Source: Pelargonium nanum
Taxonomy: Eukaryota; Streptophyta; Magnoliopsida; Geraniales; Geraniaceae
Reading direction: 5' to 3'
DNA: 37,594 bases
Assembly (NCBI GenBank): GCA_036897485.1
Contig: JAYMTF010000388.1
Span: 1-37,594 of the forward strand
Shown: one piece after another, positions 10,701 to 21,344 of the stretch
How the letters are laid out: the number at the start of each line of letters is the position of its first letter
Numbering within the stretch: the stretch's first letter is position 1
The notes under the pieces: generated by a model
Told to the model about the DNA's origin: nothing
What the model saw: only the letters and a program-made list of their open reading frames with translations
Database searches by the model: none
Made by a program: the position numbers and the translations under genes

Positions 10701-12829
10701 CCATTGGAGCTGCATTTCCATTAATGTTTGGTGCTGTTTGCTACCCCATGGCTCGTCTTCACCCTACTTTGTCCAGGTGAGGTTCCTGAAGCTGCTATTT
10801 TGATCTTTTCACTTTGGAGAAATGGTCAGGGAGGTCCCTGAACTTTCCAAAAGTAGCATCTGAACTTTATAGAAAAGCCAAAATACTCCTTTAACTTTGA
10901 GTTTTGGGGCCAATTTAGTCCCTAGCTTTAGTTCGAGTTAAATGCCACGTCAGCACCACATAGATAATTATGTATTTAATCAATTATTTTTAAATGTTGT
11001 GTCAGTGCCACAGACAATTTTTTTAGCCAATTAATTATTTTAAATGCCACATAAGCGTCATGTCATCAAGGTTAACGGTCAACTAATTCTAGCTAACAAC
11101 ATGGAGGGAATTAACCCAATAATTCAAAGTCCATGGTTCATTTTGTCTTTTTGAAAGTAGAGGGACTAAATTGACCATTTCCATTAACTTTCTAGGTTAT
11201 TTTGTTTCTTTATTTCCATTTTATTCTTTTCATAATTGTTATGAGGAACGGATCGTTAATAATTGTCATGATTAGGATGTGTTTTGGTAATTTGAACAAG
11301 TGTCGTGAATATGAAGAGCTGACTCAGAACTTTTCCTTTCTAGGTTTGGTAAGTTTTGTGGCATTGTCACAATGGAATCATTTGCTGCATCAGCGATGGG
11401 TCTAACTGTTGGGGCCATGGTTCCGACCACTGAGGCGGCTATGGCACTGGGACCCTCTCTTATGACAGTTTTTATCGTATTTGGAGGCTATTATGTCAAT
11501 GCAGATAATACGCCCGTTATCTTCCGTTGGATTCCTCATGCTTCTCTAATAAGATGGTAAATAGATCAATACTTGCTAATTTATTACACGCTGCCTGTTA
11601 GCAAGTAATTTACATTTGAAGTAGATATTCTGCTTCATTATTTATTGCCATTTTCCAGGGCCTTTCAAGGACTCTGCATCAATGAGTTTAAAGGTCTTCA
11701 ATTTGATCATCATCATTCGTTTGACATCCGAACTGGAGAACAGGTAACAATAGGACACGTACCCACCTATTTTAGGTTGCAACTGAATGCTCCATTTTAG
11801 CGTTAGAGAACTGATCTTGCACATATTTGAACCCAAAGGTCAAATTTAGATCTGGCAATTTGGTTTTGGTTGAAAATATCTAACCCAAATGTGACCCACC
11901 AGAGGTACGGGTTCATGCGGGTTGACCGACCCAAAAATGAATCATCGAGCATATTCGGTGTGACTCTAACCCTAAAAAATGAGTGTTGATTTTTGGGTGT
12001 CAGCAGGAGTGGGTGCGGGTCCAAATTGCCAGCTCCCGTGAGTCGTGACACAGCATGTATTACTACCGTATCGGGTTTTCAATCTGCCTTAGCATCATGC
12101 GCTACCCTTGGGACGAGCTTTTACAGCTCATTTCTCAAGCATCATAACAATAGTGAGTTGCACATAGAACTGACAATTTGGATCCGAACCTGTTGGCACC
12201 CAAAACCTTTCTTGACTGTCACATAAAGTAGACCCTGTTGATTTTCGGGCTGGGTCGGGTTTGTTATTGAGAAATTGTGAATCAGGCAAACCCACACCCA
12301 ACCGTGCATTTTCTATGTAAAACCCGCAGGGACCTGGATCTCCTGTGGGTGGTTCGGATTAAGTCTTTTCAACTTGAAACCCGGATTGCCAGCTATAGTT
12401 AAACACGTAAAATTGTCTATACATCACAATTGTGCCAAGTTAAATATTGCTGAGCATTTTCAGCTTTAGGATAATTTAGCCAGAACGTGATCACGTCATA
12501 TTTTACACATCCCTTGCTTGATTTTGCAGGCACTTGAGAGGCTTTCCTTCGGGAAGAGTTGCATAAAGGACACGGTGATGGCCCAAAGCAGAATAATGCT
12601 ATTTTGGTACTGCACCACCTACGTTCTCCTTGAGAGTAACAAGCCCAAATATCAGATTCTCGAGCTTCCTCCAGACGAAATGCAGCCAAAGCTAGATCTC
12701 GAGCTCGAGCCTTCAGAAACTGATGAAACCGATCAAATCGAAGAATACGAGCAGGTGGATCCTCCCATCGAACAAGTTGAATCGTCTCCAGGTAACCCAC
12801 TACTACCATTCATCCTCGAAGGTTTGTAA
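7009..12829 (+). CDS. ABCG7: ABCG half-size transporter, ABCG7 (WBC7) type
   Basis: Eleven exons join in frame: 7009-7275, 7811-8001, 8088-8238, 8553-8685, 8958-9159, 9654-9930, 10304-10435, 10556-10776, 11344-11556, 11659-11743 and 12530-12829, giving 723 residues. A short hydrophobic N-terminal segment (about 13-37) precedes the nucleotide-binding domain. That domain shows Walker [10 protein letters not shown] (111-119), signature ISGGEKKR (219-226), Walker B VIFADE (239-244) with D-loop GLDA, and switch histidine H276 in SIHQPRG. The C-terminal half is an ABC2-type membrane domain ([31 protein letters not shown]) followed by an acidic tail. The order NBD then TMD defines the ABCG/White subfamily. 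The substrate is unknown. I started at 7009 because the in-frame extension to 6733 reads through promoter-like DNA. A GTAACC at 12792 could act as an alternative donor to a further 3' exon. Intron 5 uses a weak donor (GTTGTC). Confidence 0.93.
7702..7740. repeat. (TTG)n microsatellite in ABCG7 intron 1
   Basis: A T-run passes into about eleven GTT/TTG triplets just upstream of the branch-site region of intron 1. It is a likely length-polymorphic marker. Confidence 0.9.
10820..11180. mobile_element. Mutator-like MITE in ABCG7 intron 8
   Basis: The element begins AAATGGTCAGGGAGGTCCCT and ends with AGGGACTAAATTGACCATTT, so the termini AAATGGTCA...TCCCT are inverted. Inside are further words of this very common plant family (CCAATTTAGTCCCTAGCTTTAG, CCACGTCAGCACCAC, GTGCCACA). 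No open frame is present. It accounts for most of the 567-base intron between exons 8 and 9. I did not find a clear 9-bp target duplication. Confidence 0.75.
11840..12420. repeat. Degenerate dispersed repeat in ABCG7 intron 10
   Basis: Intron 10 (11744-12529) holds two degenerate units rich in CCCGACCCA/TGGGTCGGGTT words, such as GACAATTTGGATCCGAACC at 12172 and AACCCGGATTGCCAGCTATAG near 12377. The same vocabulary recurs in the tandem array at 13046-14150, so the intron units are probably older or diverged relatives of that array. Confidence 0.65.
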
Positions 12830-13045
12830 TTTTCCACTAGAATATGAAATCACGTTCTTAACCCGAAAAACACCAAGCTCAAATGTTGGTGGGGTGTTTC
12901 TTGGGGATGAAGATTTGTAACTACTTGGGTGTAAATGATGTTAAAACTCCTAAGATTTGATACATTTTTTGTTGATTTATGTTCATAAAGGTCCCAAGTA
13001 AAGGAGGTCTCATGCAAATTGCAATAGATCAGGAGGATTATTTTC

Positions 13046-14150
13046 TATTTATAGAATCATTCAAATTTGATAGATACACATCTAGCCATTTGGACCCAAA
13101 CCCGACATTCAAAACAAACCTAATATGCATTTTGCAGGTTTGAGTCGCATAAAATAGACCCGAAAATTGGTGAGTTTCATCATTGAAAAAGTAGGATTGA
13201 GTCAGGCAACTAGCAATATTTTTGTTGTAAACTGGCACCTCTAGTAGAGCCGACAATTTGGACCTAAATATGTGGGAACACATTACCTTACTCACATTTA
13301 TGTGGATTTAGGTCATATAAAATATGTCTTTAACAATTTTGGGCTGGATCATATTTGTCACGAGAATATTGTGAGTCGGGTCAGACAAATCCGCAAACAC
13401 TAGGAATCTAATATGCATTTTTTTGTAGGTTTGAGTCGCATAAAATTGACCCAGTGAATTTTCAGGGGAGTTTCATAGTTGAAAAATTGGGATTGGGTTG
13501 GGTGAATTGAATATATTAATGCAAATCTGCACCTCTTGCAGGTCGAGTTCAGGTTAGAATAGAGTTGACAATTTTGACCTTAATATGTAGAGACATGTAA
13601 CTTGACATATTTTTGCGGATTTGAGTAATATAATATATGATCGAAATTATTTCGAGTTGGGTCATATTTGTCATGAGAAAATTGTTGGTCTAATTGGATA
13701 AATCAACATACACTCAAAATCTAATATGCATTTTTCAGTAGGTTTGGATCACATAAAATATATTTGATTGGGTCAGTTTTGTCATTTAAGAAAACGATAT
13801 CGGAATCAGCTAACTTGCATTAGTTTAATGTAATCTTGCACCTCTTGGGAGTCAAGTTCAAGTTAGGCTGAAGTAGACAATTTGAATCTACATATGTGGA
13901 GACCCGTAACCCGACTCTCATATCTCGGGATTTGTTTGCATAAAATATGTCTGAACAATTTTCGGGTTGGAATATGTTTGTCATGATATAGTCGTGGGTT
14001 GGGTCGAGTTGGATAAGCCCCCACAAACTTGCATCTCTTGCGATTCAGGGTGGATCTTTTCAACCTGAAACTTGAATTGCTAATTATAAGTTGGATAGTT
14101 TTAACCAAAACCGCAAAAACCCAACCTTAGCTCAAAACCCGAATTGTCAT
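13046..14150. repeat. Tandem array of about 310-bp diverged units, 3' of ABCG7
   Basis: Two anchors recur at regular spacing: GACAATTT followed by GA(A/C)CT-like sequence at 13252, 13567 and 13876 (315 and 309 apart), and TAATATGCAT at 13121, 13409 and 13722 (288 and 313 apart). Between them each unit carries TTTGAGTCGCATAAAAT-like, GGGTCATATTTGTCA(C/T)GAGAA-like and TGCACCTCTTG-like words in the same order. There are three to four units, each clearly diverged, with no conserved reading frame. The array ends before the promoter of the small gene at 14463. Confidence 0.85.
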
Positions 14151-14386
14151 AAAAAAACACAACTCTGTATCAAAGTTATTATGTGCATACAAACTCAGCA
14201 TCTAGAAGTTGATAATGGCTTGAGCCCTAACGCAGAAACCTTCACAACGGTTGAAAATTAACAAATGTACCTTACACCACGCGTCAACGCCCGCACCTGA
14301 ACCGTCCCTTCACAGCGCTTTCTCAGAAAAAATCTCACTCCATAAATTACGCGGTCACCACAACACAAAACACTTTAGCTAAAGCC

Positions 14387-14394
14387 TATATATA
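14387..14394 (+). promoter_or_regulatory. TATA box of the 14463 gene
   Basis: TATATATA lies 69 bases before the ATG in an otherwise C/A-rich leader (CACCCACCTGCCACCATCACC), a good core promoter arrangement for a small plant gene with a leader of about 40 bases. Confidence 0.7.
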
Positions 14395-14462
14395 CACACA
14401 AAAACCTCACCCACCTGCCACCATCACCTCATTTCATTCCCCTAAATCTTATCGCACAAAAA

Positions 14463-14897
14463 ATGGCTCTTCAATCTTCTTCAATGCTTCCCTCGCGACT
14501 GCCTCTAACTAATTCATCGCAACGAAAACTAAAATGTGTCACACCAAAACGTCATTTGACAAAGTTAACGCAAATTCTTGCGTTGAAACAAGATGATACG
14601 CGCGGACATGGAAATCTAGTGGATGAGAACATGATCATTCTCAGAGAACGCATTCACGAGATTAAGATGGCAGAGCGGAAACCCGACCCGCCATCTGATT
14701 GGATGGAATGGGAGAAGCAATACTCGGCAAATTATGACTCGGACATTTGCATGACGATGGGATTGTTGCAGACCTTGTTGATGAATATGAGGCCAAGCTT
14801 GGCTCTAGGATTTGTTGCTGTTGTTGCTTTGAGTGTGCCAACATCCATGGCAACAATTGTGTGCCATTTGTTGGAGATTGCCAAGAATTTTGGCTAA
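14463..14897 (+). CDS. Small unknown protein, probably plastid-targeted, single membrane segment
   Basis: A single-exon frame of 144 residues with a TATA box at the right distance and an AT-rich 3' flank containing AATAATG-like polyadenylation words. Residues 1-45 are rich in Ser, Arg, Lys and Thr with almost no acidic residues, as in a chloroplast transit peptide. A charged middle (about 52-90) contains ILRERIHEIKMAERKPDPP and the tryptophan-rich SDWMEWEKQY. One hydrophobic stretch, about 111-138, looks like a membrane helix. I have an impression that the KPDPPSDWMEWEKxY...SDIC block is conserved in an uncharacterised plant family, but I cannot name it. The opposite-strand frame at 14662-14946 is a shadow. 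Confidence 0.75.
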   Translation: MALQSSSMLPSRLPLTNSSQRKLKCVTPKRHLTKLTQILALKQDDTRGHGNLVDENMIILRERIHEIKMAERKPDPPSDWMEWEKQYSANYDSDICMTMGLLQTLLMNMRPSLALGFVAVVALSVPTSMATIVCHLLEIAKNFG

Positions 14898-15640
14898 TTG
14901 AAACTAAGTAGATTGGTTCCAAATATTGTGTATATTTTATCTTCATGGTTGTCCATTTTTTTTCCTCTAGTGTGGTCCAGACTTATAATTTGTAATAATG
15001 TTTTGTATATTTGTGGAATGTGATATAAAATTAAGTATTTTTTTTTCTCATTTAATGGTGGCAAATTAGGTGTATTTTTTTATTGTAAGAACTCTAATTT
15101 GGTAAATAATCTTGAAATTTTAAATATGGAAAAAAATGATCATTTAATTTTGGTCAAATATTTCTCCATAAAGTAGTATATAAAACAGTTATTTTGTTGA
15201 AGTAAAAAGTCATATATTAATTATGTGATTCGTTTAATACAATTAGATCGTCATGTCAACAAAATAATTGAATAAAATTAATTATAAATCTAAAGACAAT
15301 GTAGTCATAATTTTTTTATTTTCGGGTTGTGCTGTGAATCGAGTGACCTACAAATTAGTTAGGTATTCGATTTTATGGCAGACCTTTTTGGGTGAATTGA
15401 TTTTTAAGGCCCCAATTTTATATCGCATTTGTTGTCGTTTGATTTAATTAATAAATTATTAGCTTTTGCACTACAAAAAATTAAGACAAAAGATATTTCG
15501 GATCATATTTAACGGGTCAGTGATCAAATTGAAGTTTTTAAATCATGATTAACGCAAAATAAAATAGTAGTAATAGTGGAATAAAAGGTCCTTTCAGAGT
15601 CCGAAACAGTAGAAGAAAAATAAACGCAAAATAGACATGG
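14898..15640. other. AT-rich spacer
   Basis: The 3' flank of the small gene, with polyadenylation-like words up to about 15040, then low-complexity AT-rich DNA. I see no gene or clear element before the EIL3 5' region. Confidence 0.5.
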
Positions 15641-15894
15641 ATGCAGCTGATCCTACCTCGTAAACCCCAATTCGTATTTGTTTTCGTCCTCTGAATCTAT
15701 CACTACCGGGCCCCACCTCGTAAAATTTCATTTTTTTAAGGAAATAAAATATGTAATTTATTTTGTTTCATTTTTATTTCTGATATCTATCATTTTCTCT
15801 ACTTCTTCGTATATTTTCTTGATTATATTTTCACCTGTTGCTGTGTGTTCTCTTCTTTGAAAAAAGAAAAAAAAGAAAAAACTATTTTTTGGAT

Positions 15895-16312
15895 TCGTCC
15901 CCAATCTCTCGTATTTTGCAGGAGGAGAGGCCAATTATTAGGGTTTTCTGAGAATTTTGACATTCCTCCGATTCTTCGATCTTCTCTGTCAGATGTCGGC
16001 TCAAATCTGAACACCAACAGATTCGACTTCAACTTTGTAAGACTTTATTTATTCTGTGTCTTTGCTCCAATCGTTTTCTAAATTACTGGTTCATTTGTCT
16101 GCTATTGAATACATATGTTGGCTTTGGTTTGTGGGTATTTTATTGTCGATTGTATTTTGGAAAAATCTGTGCCTGATTGTATACAATTTTTTTGTACTAT
16201 GAATGTGTAATCTGAACTGGGTTTGGGGGTTTTCTGAGAAATTTTGTTTGTTTTTTTATCCAATATGGGTTTTATGTATTTCATTTTTATGCCCTTTTGT
16301 TCCTTTTCATAG
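15895..16312 (+). other. EIL3 non-coding first exon and probable 5' UTR intron
   Basis: A CT-rich leader with TTAGGGTTTT (a telo-box-like word near 15938) runs to 16036, followed by the donor GTAAGA at 16037. A good acceptor with a pyrimidine tract (CCCTTTTGTTCCTTTTCATAG) ends at 16312. If used, this removes 276 bases of the 5' UTR. Two short uORFs remain downstream, at 16345-16371 (8 codons) and 16419-16442 (7 codons). Transcript ends are not known. Confidence 0.55.
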
Positions 16313-16556
16313 GTAGTAGCTGGTTGAGATTATCAGAAAGAGAAATGAAAGAATTTTTTGTGGCAGAGTAGTTGGAATTTTTGTTAGTATTGCATTGTTG
16401 GTTGCTCGGCAATTAAGGATGCAGATCATTCCTATTTTCTGATTAGAGACCACTGTTTGTTCGGTTTGAGTTGGACCGAGCTTCTTATTTGGTCATTCAA
16501 ATCTTTGCCTTCAGTTACCTGGCTGCCAATCAGTGGGGTTTTGTACTTGTTACTGA

Positions 16557-18434
16557 ATGGAGCACCTCATGATGGTTGCTGACACATTGGGTGACAGCTC
16601 AGATATTGAAGTGGATGACATAAGGTGTGAGAATATAGCAGAGAAAGATGTTAGTGATGAAGAAATTGAACCAGAAGAATTGGAGAGGCGGATGTGGAAA
16701 GATCGTGTCAAACTTCAAAGGATTAAGGAAAGACAGAAGCTTGCAGCCCAACAAGCTGCAGAGAAGCAGAAGCCTAAACAGACCTCTGATCAGGCTCGAA
16801 GGAAGAAGATGTCTAGAGCTCAGGATGGGATTCTTAAGTATATGTTGAAGCTTATGGAAGTGTGTAAAGCACGTGGATTTGTGTACGGGATCATTCCTGA
16901 GAAGGGCAAACCAGTTAGTGGTGCTTCTGATAACATAAGGGCTTGGTGGAAGGAAAAGGTAAAGTTTGATAAGAATGGGCCTGCAGCAATTGCCAAGTAC
17001 GAAGCTGAGTGTCTTGCCATGAGTGAAGCAGATAACATCCGGAATGGTAATTCTCAAAGCACGCTTCAAGACCTGCAGGATGCAACTCTGGGGTCTCTTC
17101 TGTCTTCTCTGATGCAGCACTGTGACCCTCCTCAGAGAAAGTACCCATTAGAAAAGGCTGTTCCACCACCTTGGTGGCCAAATGGGAATGAAGATTGGTG
17201 GGCTAAATTAGGTTTGCCCCAGGCACAGAGCCCTCCTTATAAGAAGCCCCATGATTTGAAGAAGATGTGGAAAGTTGGAGTGTTAACCGCTGTGATTAAG
17301 CACATGTCACCTGATATTGCAAAGATAAGGAGGCATGTCCGCCAGTCAAAGTGTTTACAAGATAAGATGACAGCAAAAGAGAGTGCAATTTGGTTGGGAG
17401 TTTTAAGCCGAGAAGAATCCTTCATTCGACAGCCGAGTGATAATGGTACATCTGGCATAACAGAGACACCTGCTGGTAGGCGCGGTGGAAAGAAGCAACC
17501 TGCTGTTAGTAGTGATAGTGATTATGATGTTGATGGTGTGGAAGATGGTGTAGGTTCTGTTTCATCAAAAGATGATAGGGCCACCAATCAACCATTGAAT
17601 ATTGAACAGTTTGGAAATCCTCAGAATAATAATCCTCAGCCTGTCCGAGATAAAGAAAAAGCAACTAAGCAGCGTGGGAGAAAAAGACCTCGTTTACGAT
17701 CAAACTCTTCTGACCAACAACAACCTGAAACTTCTAACAATTTAGCCTATGAGCCAAGAGACACTTTACCTGACATAAACAATGTGAATGATGATGTGCC
17801 GTTAATTGAATACAATTTACCCTATGAGCCAAGAGATGAGTTACCTGACATAAACCATATGCATGGGAATGAACAGGGCAATGATCCAATGACAGCTTTT
17901 GTGCCTCTGGAGAAAGATTATGAAAGCCAAGCCCAGCTTCCCGCATCTGAAGTCAACCCATTCCCTGCCCTTCCTTCTGATGATGTTATCTCTACACAGC
18001 GCATGTACGTGGATGGCAGGCCCTTACTTTATCCTTTGGTGCAAAATACAGAGTTGCATCATGGAGCTGATTATCATTTCTATCATCCATCAGCAGCTGA
18101 ATATGAACCCAGTCATGATGTGCAGCATTCTCAGATGGTAATGACTGAACCTCAGATTCGGCCGGAAGACACTGGTGTTCTTGCACCTATGCTGCACAGG
18201 GATGGGAATGAGATATCTGGAGGAGACTTGCACCATTATGTAAAAGATACATTTCCAGATCGAGATAGACATCTGGATAGCCACTTTGGGTCTCCACTCA
18301 ATAGTCTGTCTTTGGATTATGGTGGATTCAACAGTCCGTTTCATCTTGGAATTGATGGCATCAGTTCATTAGATACCTCAGATATAGACTTTTCGTTTGA
18401 TGATGATGAGTTAATACATTACCTTGGTGCATAG
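16557..18434 (+). CDS. EIL3: EIN3-like transcription factor, EIL3/SLIM1 type
   Basis: An uninterrupted 625-codon CDS, as is usual for EIN3/EIL genes. An acidic N-terminus with [20 protein letters not shown] (31-50) leads into the EIN3 DNA-binding core: [93 protein letters not shown], and [18 protein letters not shown], ending near residue 290. The C-terminal part has [19 protein letters not shown] and a final DYGGF block. These match the EIL3/SLIM1 branch (At1g73730) rather than EIN3/EIL1. In Arabidopsis SLIM1 controls the response to sulfur limitation; the role here is inferred by orthology. It is longer than the Arabidopsis protein (567 residues from memory), partly through a 25-residue internal duplication near 397-446. 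Confidence 0.93.
   Translation: MEHLMMVADTLGDSSDIEVDDIRCENIAEKDVSDEEIEPEELERRMWKDRVKLQRIKERQKLAAQQAAEKQKPKQTSDQARRKKMSRAQDGILKYMLKLMEVCKARGFVYGIIPEKGKPVSGASDNIRAWWKEKVKFDKNGPAAIAKYEAECLAMSEADNIRNGNSQSTLQDLQDATLGSLLSSLMQHCDPPQRKYPLEKAVPPPWWPNGNEDWWAKLGLPQAQSPPYKKPHDLKKMWKVGVLTAVIKHMSPDIAKIRRHVRQSKCLQDKMTAKESAIWLGVLSREESFIRQPSDNGTSGITETPAGRRGGKKQPAVSSDSDYDVDGVEDGVGSVSSKDDRATNQPLNIEQFGNPQNNNPQPVRDKEKATKQRGRKRPRLRSNSSDQQQPETSNNLAYEPRDTLPDINNVNDDVPLIEYNLPYEPRDELPDINHMHGNEQGNDPMTAFVPLEKDYESQAQLPASEVNPFPALPSDDVISTQRMYVDGRPLLYPLVQNTELHHGADYHFYHPSAAEYEPSHDVQHSQMVMTEPQIRPEDTGVLAPMLHRDGNEISGGDLHHYVKDTFPDRDRHLDSHFGSPLNSLSLDYGGFNSPFHLGIDGISSLDTSDIDFSFDDDELIHYLGA
17746..17864 (+). repeat. 75-bp in-frame duplication in EIL3
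   Basis: CCTATGAGCCAAGAG occurs at 17746 and 17821, exactly 75 bases apart, and both copies continue into TTACCTGACATAAAC. Each encodes YEPRD-LPDIN. The phase is kept, so the protein gains 25 residues in its disordered C-terminal half. Confidence 0.9.
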
Positions 18435-18665
18435 TCAGATTTTGTACTTTGGAGTTACACCTGTGAGTGATCTTCTCCATCTTTTTAGACATAATAATAT
18501 TAATAAAGTTATTTTTTCATTTCTATTGATTTGGCCTGACACTTATTTTACGATATTTTCAGGGACTGCAAAAAGGCAGCCATAGCTGACCTGGGTGAAC
18601 AACCCTTTATTTATTCAATGTGTTGCCTGTACTGGTGGTATACTATGTGCATTTGGAGACTGTAA
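18435..18665 (+). other. EIL3 3' UTR with probable intron at 18463-18562
   Basis: After the stop codon a strong donor GTGAGT at 18463 pairs with an acceptor TATTTTCAG ending at 18562, leaving a spliced 3' UTR. The donor lies only 28 bases after the stop, less than the about 50-55-nt distance usually needed to trigger nonsense-mediated decay. Transcript evidence would be needed to confirm it. Confidence 0.5.
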
Positions 18666-20320
18666 GTTTTGAACTGAATCTTTTCAACACTCAATAATGT
18701 AGCAAGCCACATGGAGGAAGCAAGATCTTATGTTCCATAGCTGACCGCCTCTTTACCTTTTTAGGGATGATAATTGAGTGGTTCATGTAAATGAATAAGA
18801 CTGGTAGACTATTAAGATGACAGTTATATTGATTTTCTCATTTTCCTTGGTCAAGATAGAATTCAGTGAATATGCTTTTCATCTTCTCTTTTCTGTTAAA
18901 TGGTTTTGATACTCTAAAATTACTTTTGTTAACTCCAGATGCATTCTTAGGAAAGCATCCAATCACTATTCTGATATTCATCTAGGTTGGTTAAATTTTA
19001 TTGTTTCTTTGAACTTGTGCTTTACTGTTAAATTTTGTTGGTCATTCTGAGTTTTCACCCACCCCGTCCTTCACATACGAGATACTGATACAGATACAAG
19101 TTTGTGCAATGATGTAAAAGTCTCAGAATTTATTTATCATATCCAGTGGTAATGGTTGTTAAAGAAAAAGGTTAGGACTAGTACTTTTTATCCTTTTTAG
19201 TGGATTATCTGGTCAACCAAACCAAGGATAGCAATACTCTAGAGTTTTGCCCCAATATCTAGAGCCAGTCAAGGATATAGGATTGCTGAAATGGTAGTCA
19301 GTTCCTTGCGCAATTAGAAGCTTTTTATGGTTGTAAATTTGTTGCTCAATAGCTATAGACGTGGTTGGTTAATTTCTAAATAATCAATAGTGTTTCTGCC
19401 ATCTATATACCTTAGGAATTGAAACTGCTGGTTCGTTTTCATTCTAAATTTCGATATCAAATAAAGTGGAATAGAATTTCAGCCAAAAAAAAAAAAAAAC
19501 AAGTGCATGGGAAACTATACTTGCTGTCTGTTGGTTGGTCATTTATGAAAATCATTGGGTCCAACCTTTAGGAGGATTGTTTAGAATGCAGATTTGTGAG
19601 CAAAATGTATGTGCTCTTTATTTTTTTGTTTTCCAGACAGCCTAAAAGTGGCCGAACGAACATTCATTTGCGTGAACTCTGGAATTGTAGAAATAACGTT
19701 CAGACGTTAGAATGTCTCTAGTAACTTTTATTTCGATATTTGTTTGAAGTGGGTTCTTCTGTCCTCTATTTGTTTTTTCCAACAACGCCCTCCCTTATTC
19801 TTTCTGAAATTCGATGCTCTTCTTATTTCACCCTATGGTGCTCAGCTTAAGCTGAAATAACAGGGACATTTTTCTTAGTGTATGACATGTCTCTCGGCTG
19901 GTCATGTCAGACCTTGTGTTCTTGAGATGTGGTTTGTCGATCTGGAAGGTCCCTTGGAGTTTGTGAAAGGAAGCATGTTTCAGTTAAGTAATGATTTTGG
20001 TTAGGATGCCGGGTAAGATTGGTCTTTCATGTGGGATGGAAGATTTCATTTTGAGAAACTTTTCAATTTGCATCTTTAAGGTGTTGGTCAGTGGAAGTGA
20101 AACAATGCTTGCATTTAGATATTGCACCAAAACAGGTGAATATATGTAGGTAAAGGAAGATGTGTTAGAATTATGTTTTATGTTGATGGGTAGTAGATTT
20201 GTGTGAGAAACTGGTGTGGTGATTGCACATTTCATTGCATGTGAAGAAAGGTTTTTGCTTGATGCATCACATTTCATACAGCTAGCTTTTTTATGACGAT
20301 TGGATTGGGGTTTCTGGTTT
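18666..20320. other. Intergenic, no supported gene
   Basis: AT-rich DNA with a 14-base A-run near 19486-19499 and a perfect 14-base palindrome TCAGCTTAAGCTGA at 19842-19855 nested in TTATTTCA...TGAAATAA. The longest frame (minus strand, 97 codons at 19984-20277) shows no recognisable domain or splice context. Confidence 0.5.
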
Positions 20321-20324
20321 GTGA

Positions 20325-20850
20325 TACTTAGTTGAGCTACTTCTGGGTTCTTGTTGATTTTGTAGAAATAGTAGTTTAATTGGTGAAAGTTTTAATTTTT
20401 TTCATGATCTGCTAAGCCATTTTTGTGTGATTATAGGTTGAAGTTAGGATTTTTCTGAGGTTTTGAACTTGGTGCTGTTGGAGCCTAATCTGTGTTGAAT
20501 TTATAATTGTGTTTTGATAGCCAATTTCACTAACTTTTGAGTGTTTAAGCTCAGTGGAGTGGTTCTGGTTTTTGGTATTCTATCAAATTGCTAGATTTGG
20601 TGATGTATGTATGTGCGCGCTCGCGCTGATGTATTGATTCGGGATTCGATAACTAAGTTTTTATGATATTAGTTTTTGATATTTTGTTGAGCTTCTACCT
20701 CTGGGTTCTTAATTTTGTAGAAATAGTAGTTCAATCGGGGAAAGTTGACATTTTCTTTCATAATCTGCAAAGCCCTTTTTTATTTTTGTGATTTTAGGTT
20801 GAACTTGGTGTTGTTAGGATTTTTGGAATCTAATATGTATTGAATTTTCA
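20325..20850. repeat. Diverged 355-bp tandem duplication
   Basis: GTAGAAATAGTAGTT occurs at 20362 and 20717. Both copies are preceded by TTGAGCT...TCTGGGTTCTT and followed in the same order by ATGATCTGC/ATAATCTGC, TTGTG(T)GATT, AGGTTGAA(G/C)TT and TGTTGAATTT/TATTGAATTTT. Similarity extends about 170 bases in each copy. No coding frame is shared. It may be an ancient local duplication or two ends of one element. Confidence 0.75.
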
Positions 20851-20859
20851 ATTCTGTTA

Positions 20860-21340
20860 ATATATTTATGACTCGACAAAATCACAGTCCGCCAATATAT
20901 TCTATAAATAAGACGTATCATGGAACCGAAAGTGGGTATCAATATTTTCTGAGAATTAGTGTTATATATCATGTTGAATAGACTCGGAAGAGATGTTTAA
21001 TGTCAATAAAGGATTTGACTCATTTGTTGTGGCAATGTGGATTTAATATTTTTTTCCGAAGTCCCATTGTTTTTGTTAACACCCATCCCAACTCCTTCCC
21101 TCCACAAGTAAGGTGACGTGCACATTTGTAACCGATAATAGTAGGTAAGTTGGAGGTCATTTAAAAAAATTAAAGAGTTTAAGGATCAAAACAAGCAAAA
21201 CTATAGTTAAGGGAGCAAATCAATACATTTTCCAATATATTAAACCCTAATCGCAACCAATTGCTTCTAATCTAATGATTTGATCTACTTTAATTACTTT
21301 AAAATTTTTTTTTGATAATAAACCAACCAGTAGATTAAAG
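20860..21340. other. Intergenic, degraded repeat words
   Basis: No gene seen. Words near 21110-21230 (GTGACGTGCACATTTG, GGAGGTCATTT, AAGGGAGCAAATCAATA) recall the ends of Mutator-like MITEs but are too decayed to delimit. Confidence 0.4.
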
Positions 21341-21344
21341 AAGA

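Noticed and set aside
14662-14946. 94-codon frame on the minus strand
   Set aside because: Overlaps the small plus-strand gene antisense; the plus-strand frame has the TATA box and sensible protein features.
19823-19860. Palindrome and short hairpin as a microRNA precursor
   Set aside because: The arms are too short (8 and 7 bp) for a plant miRNA foldback and there is no recognisable miRNA sequence.
19984-20277. 97-codon minus-strand frame
   Set aside because: No domain or promoter context; AT-rich DNA readily yields frames of this length by chance.
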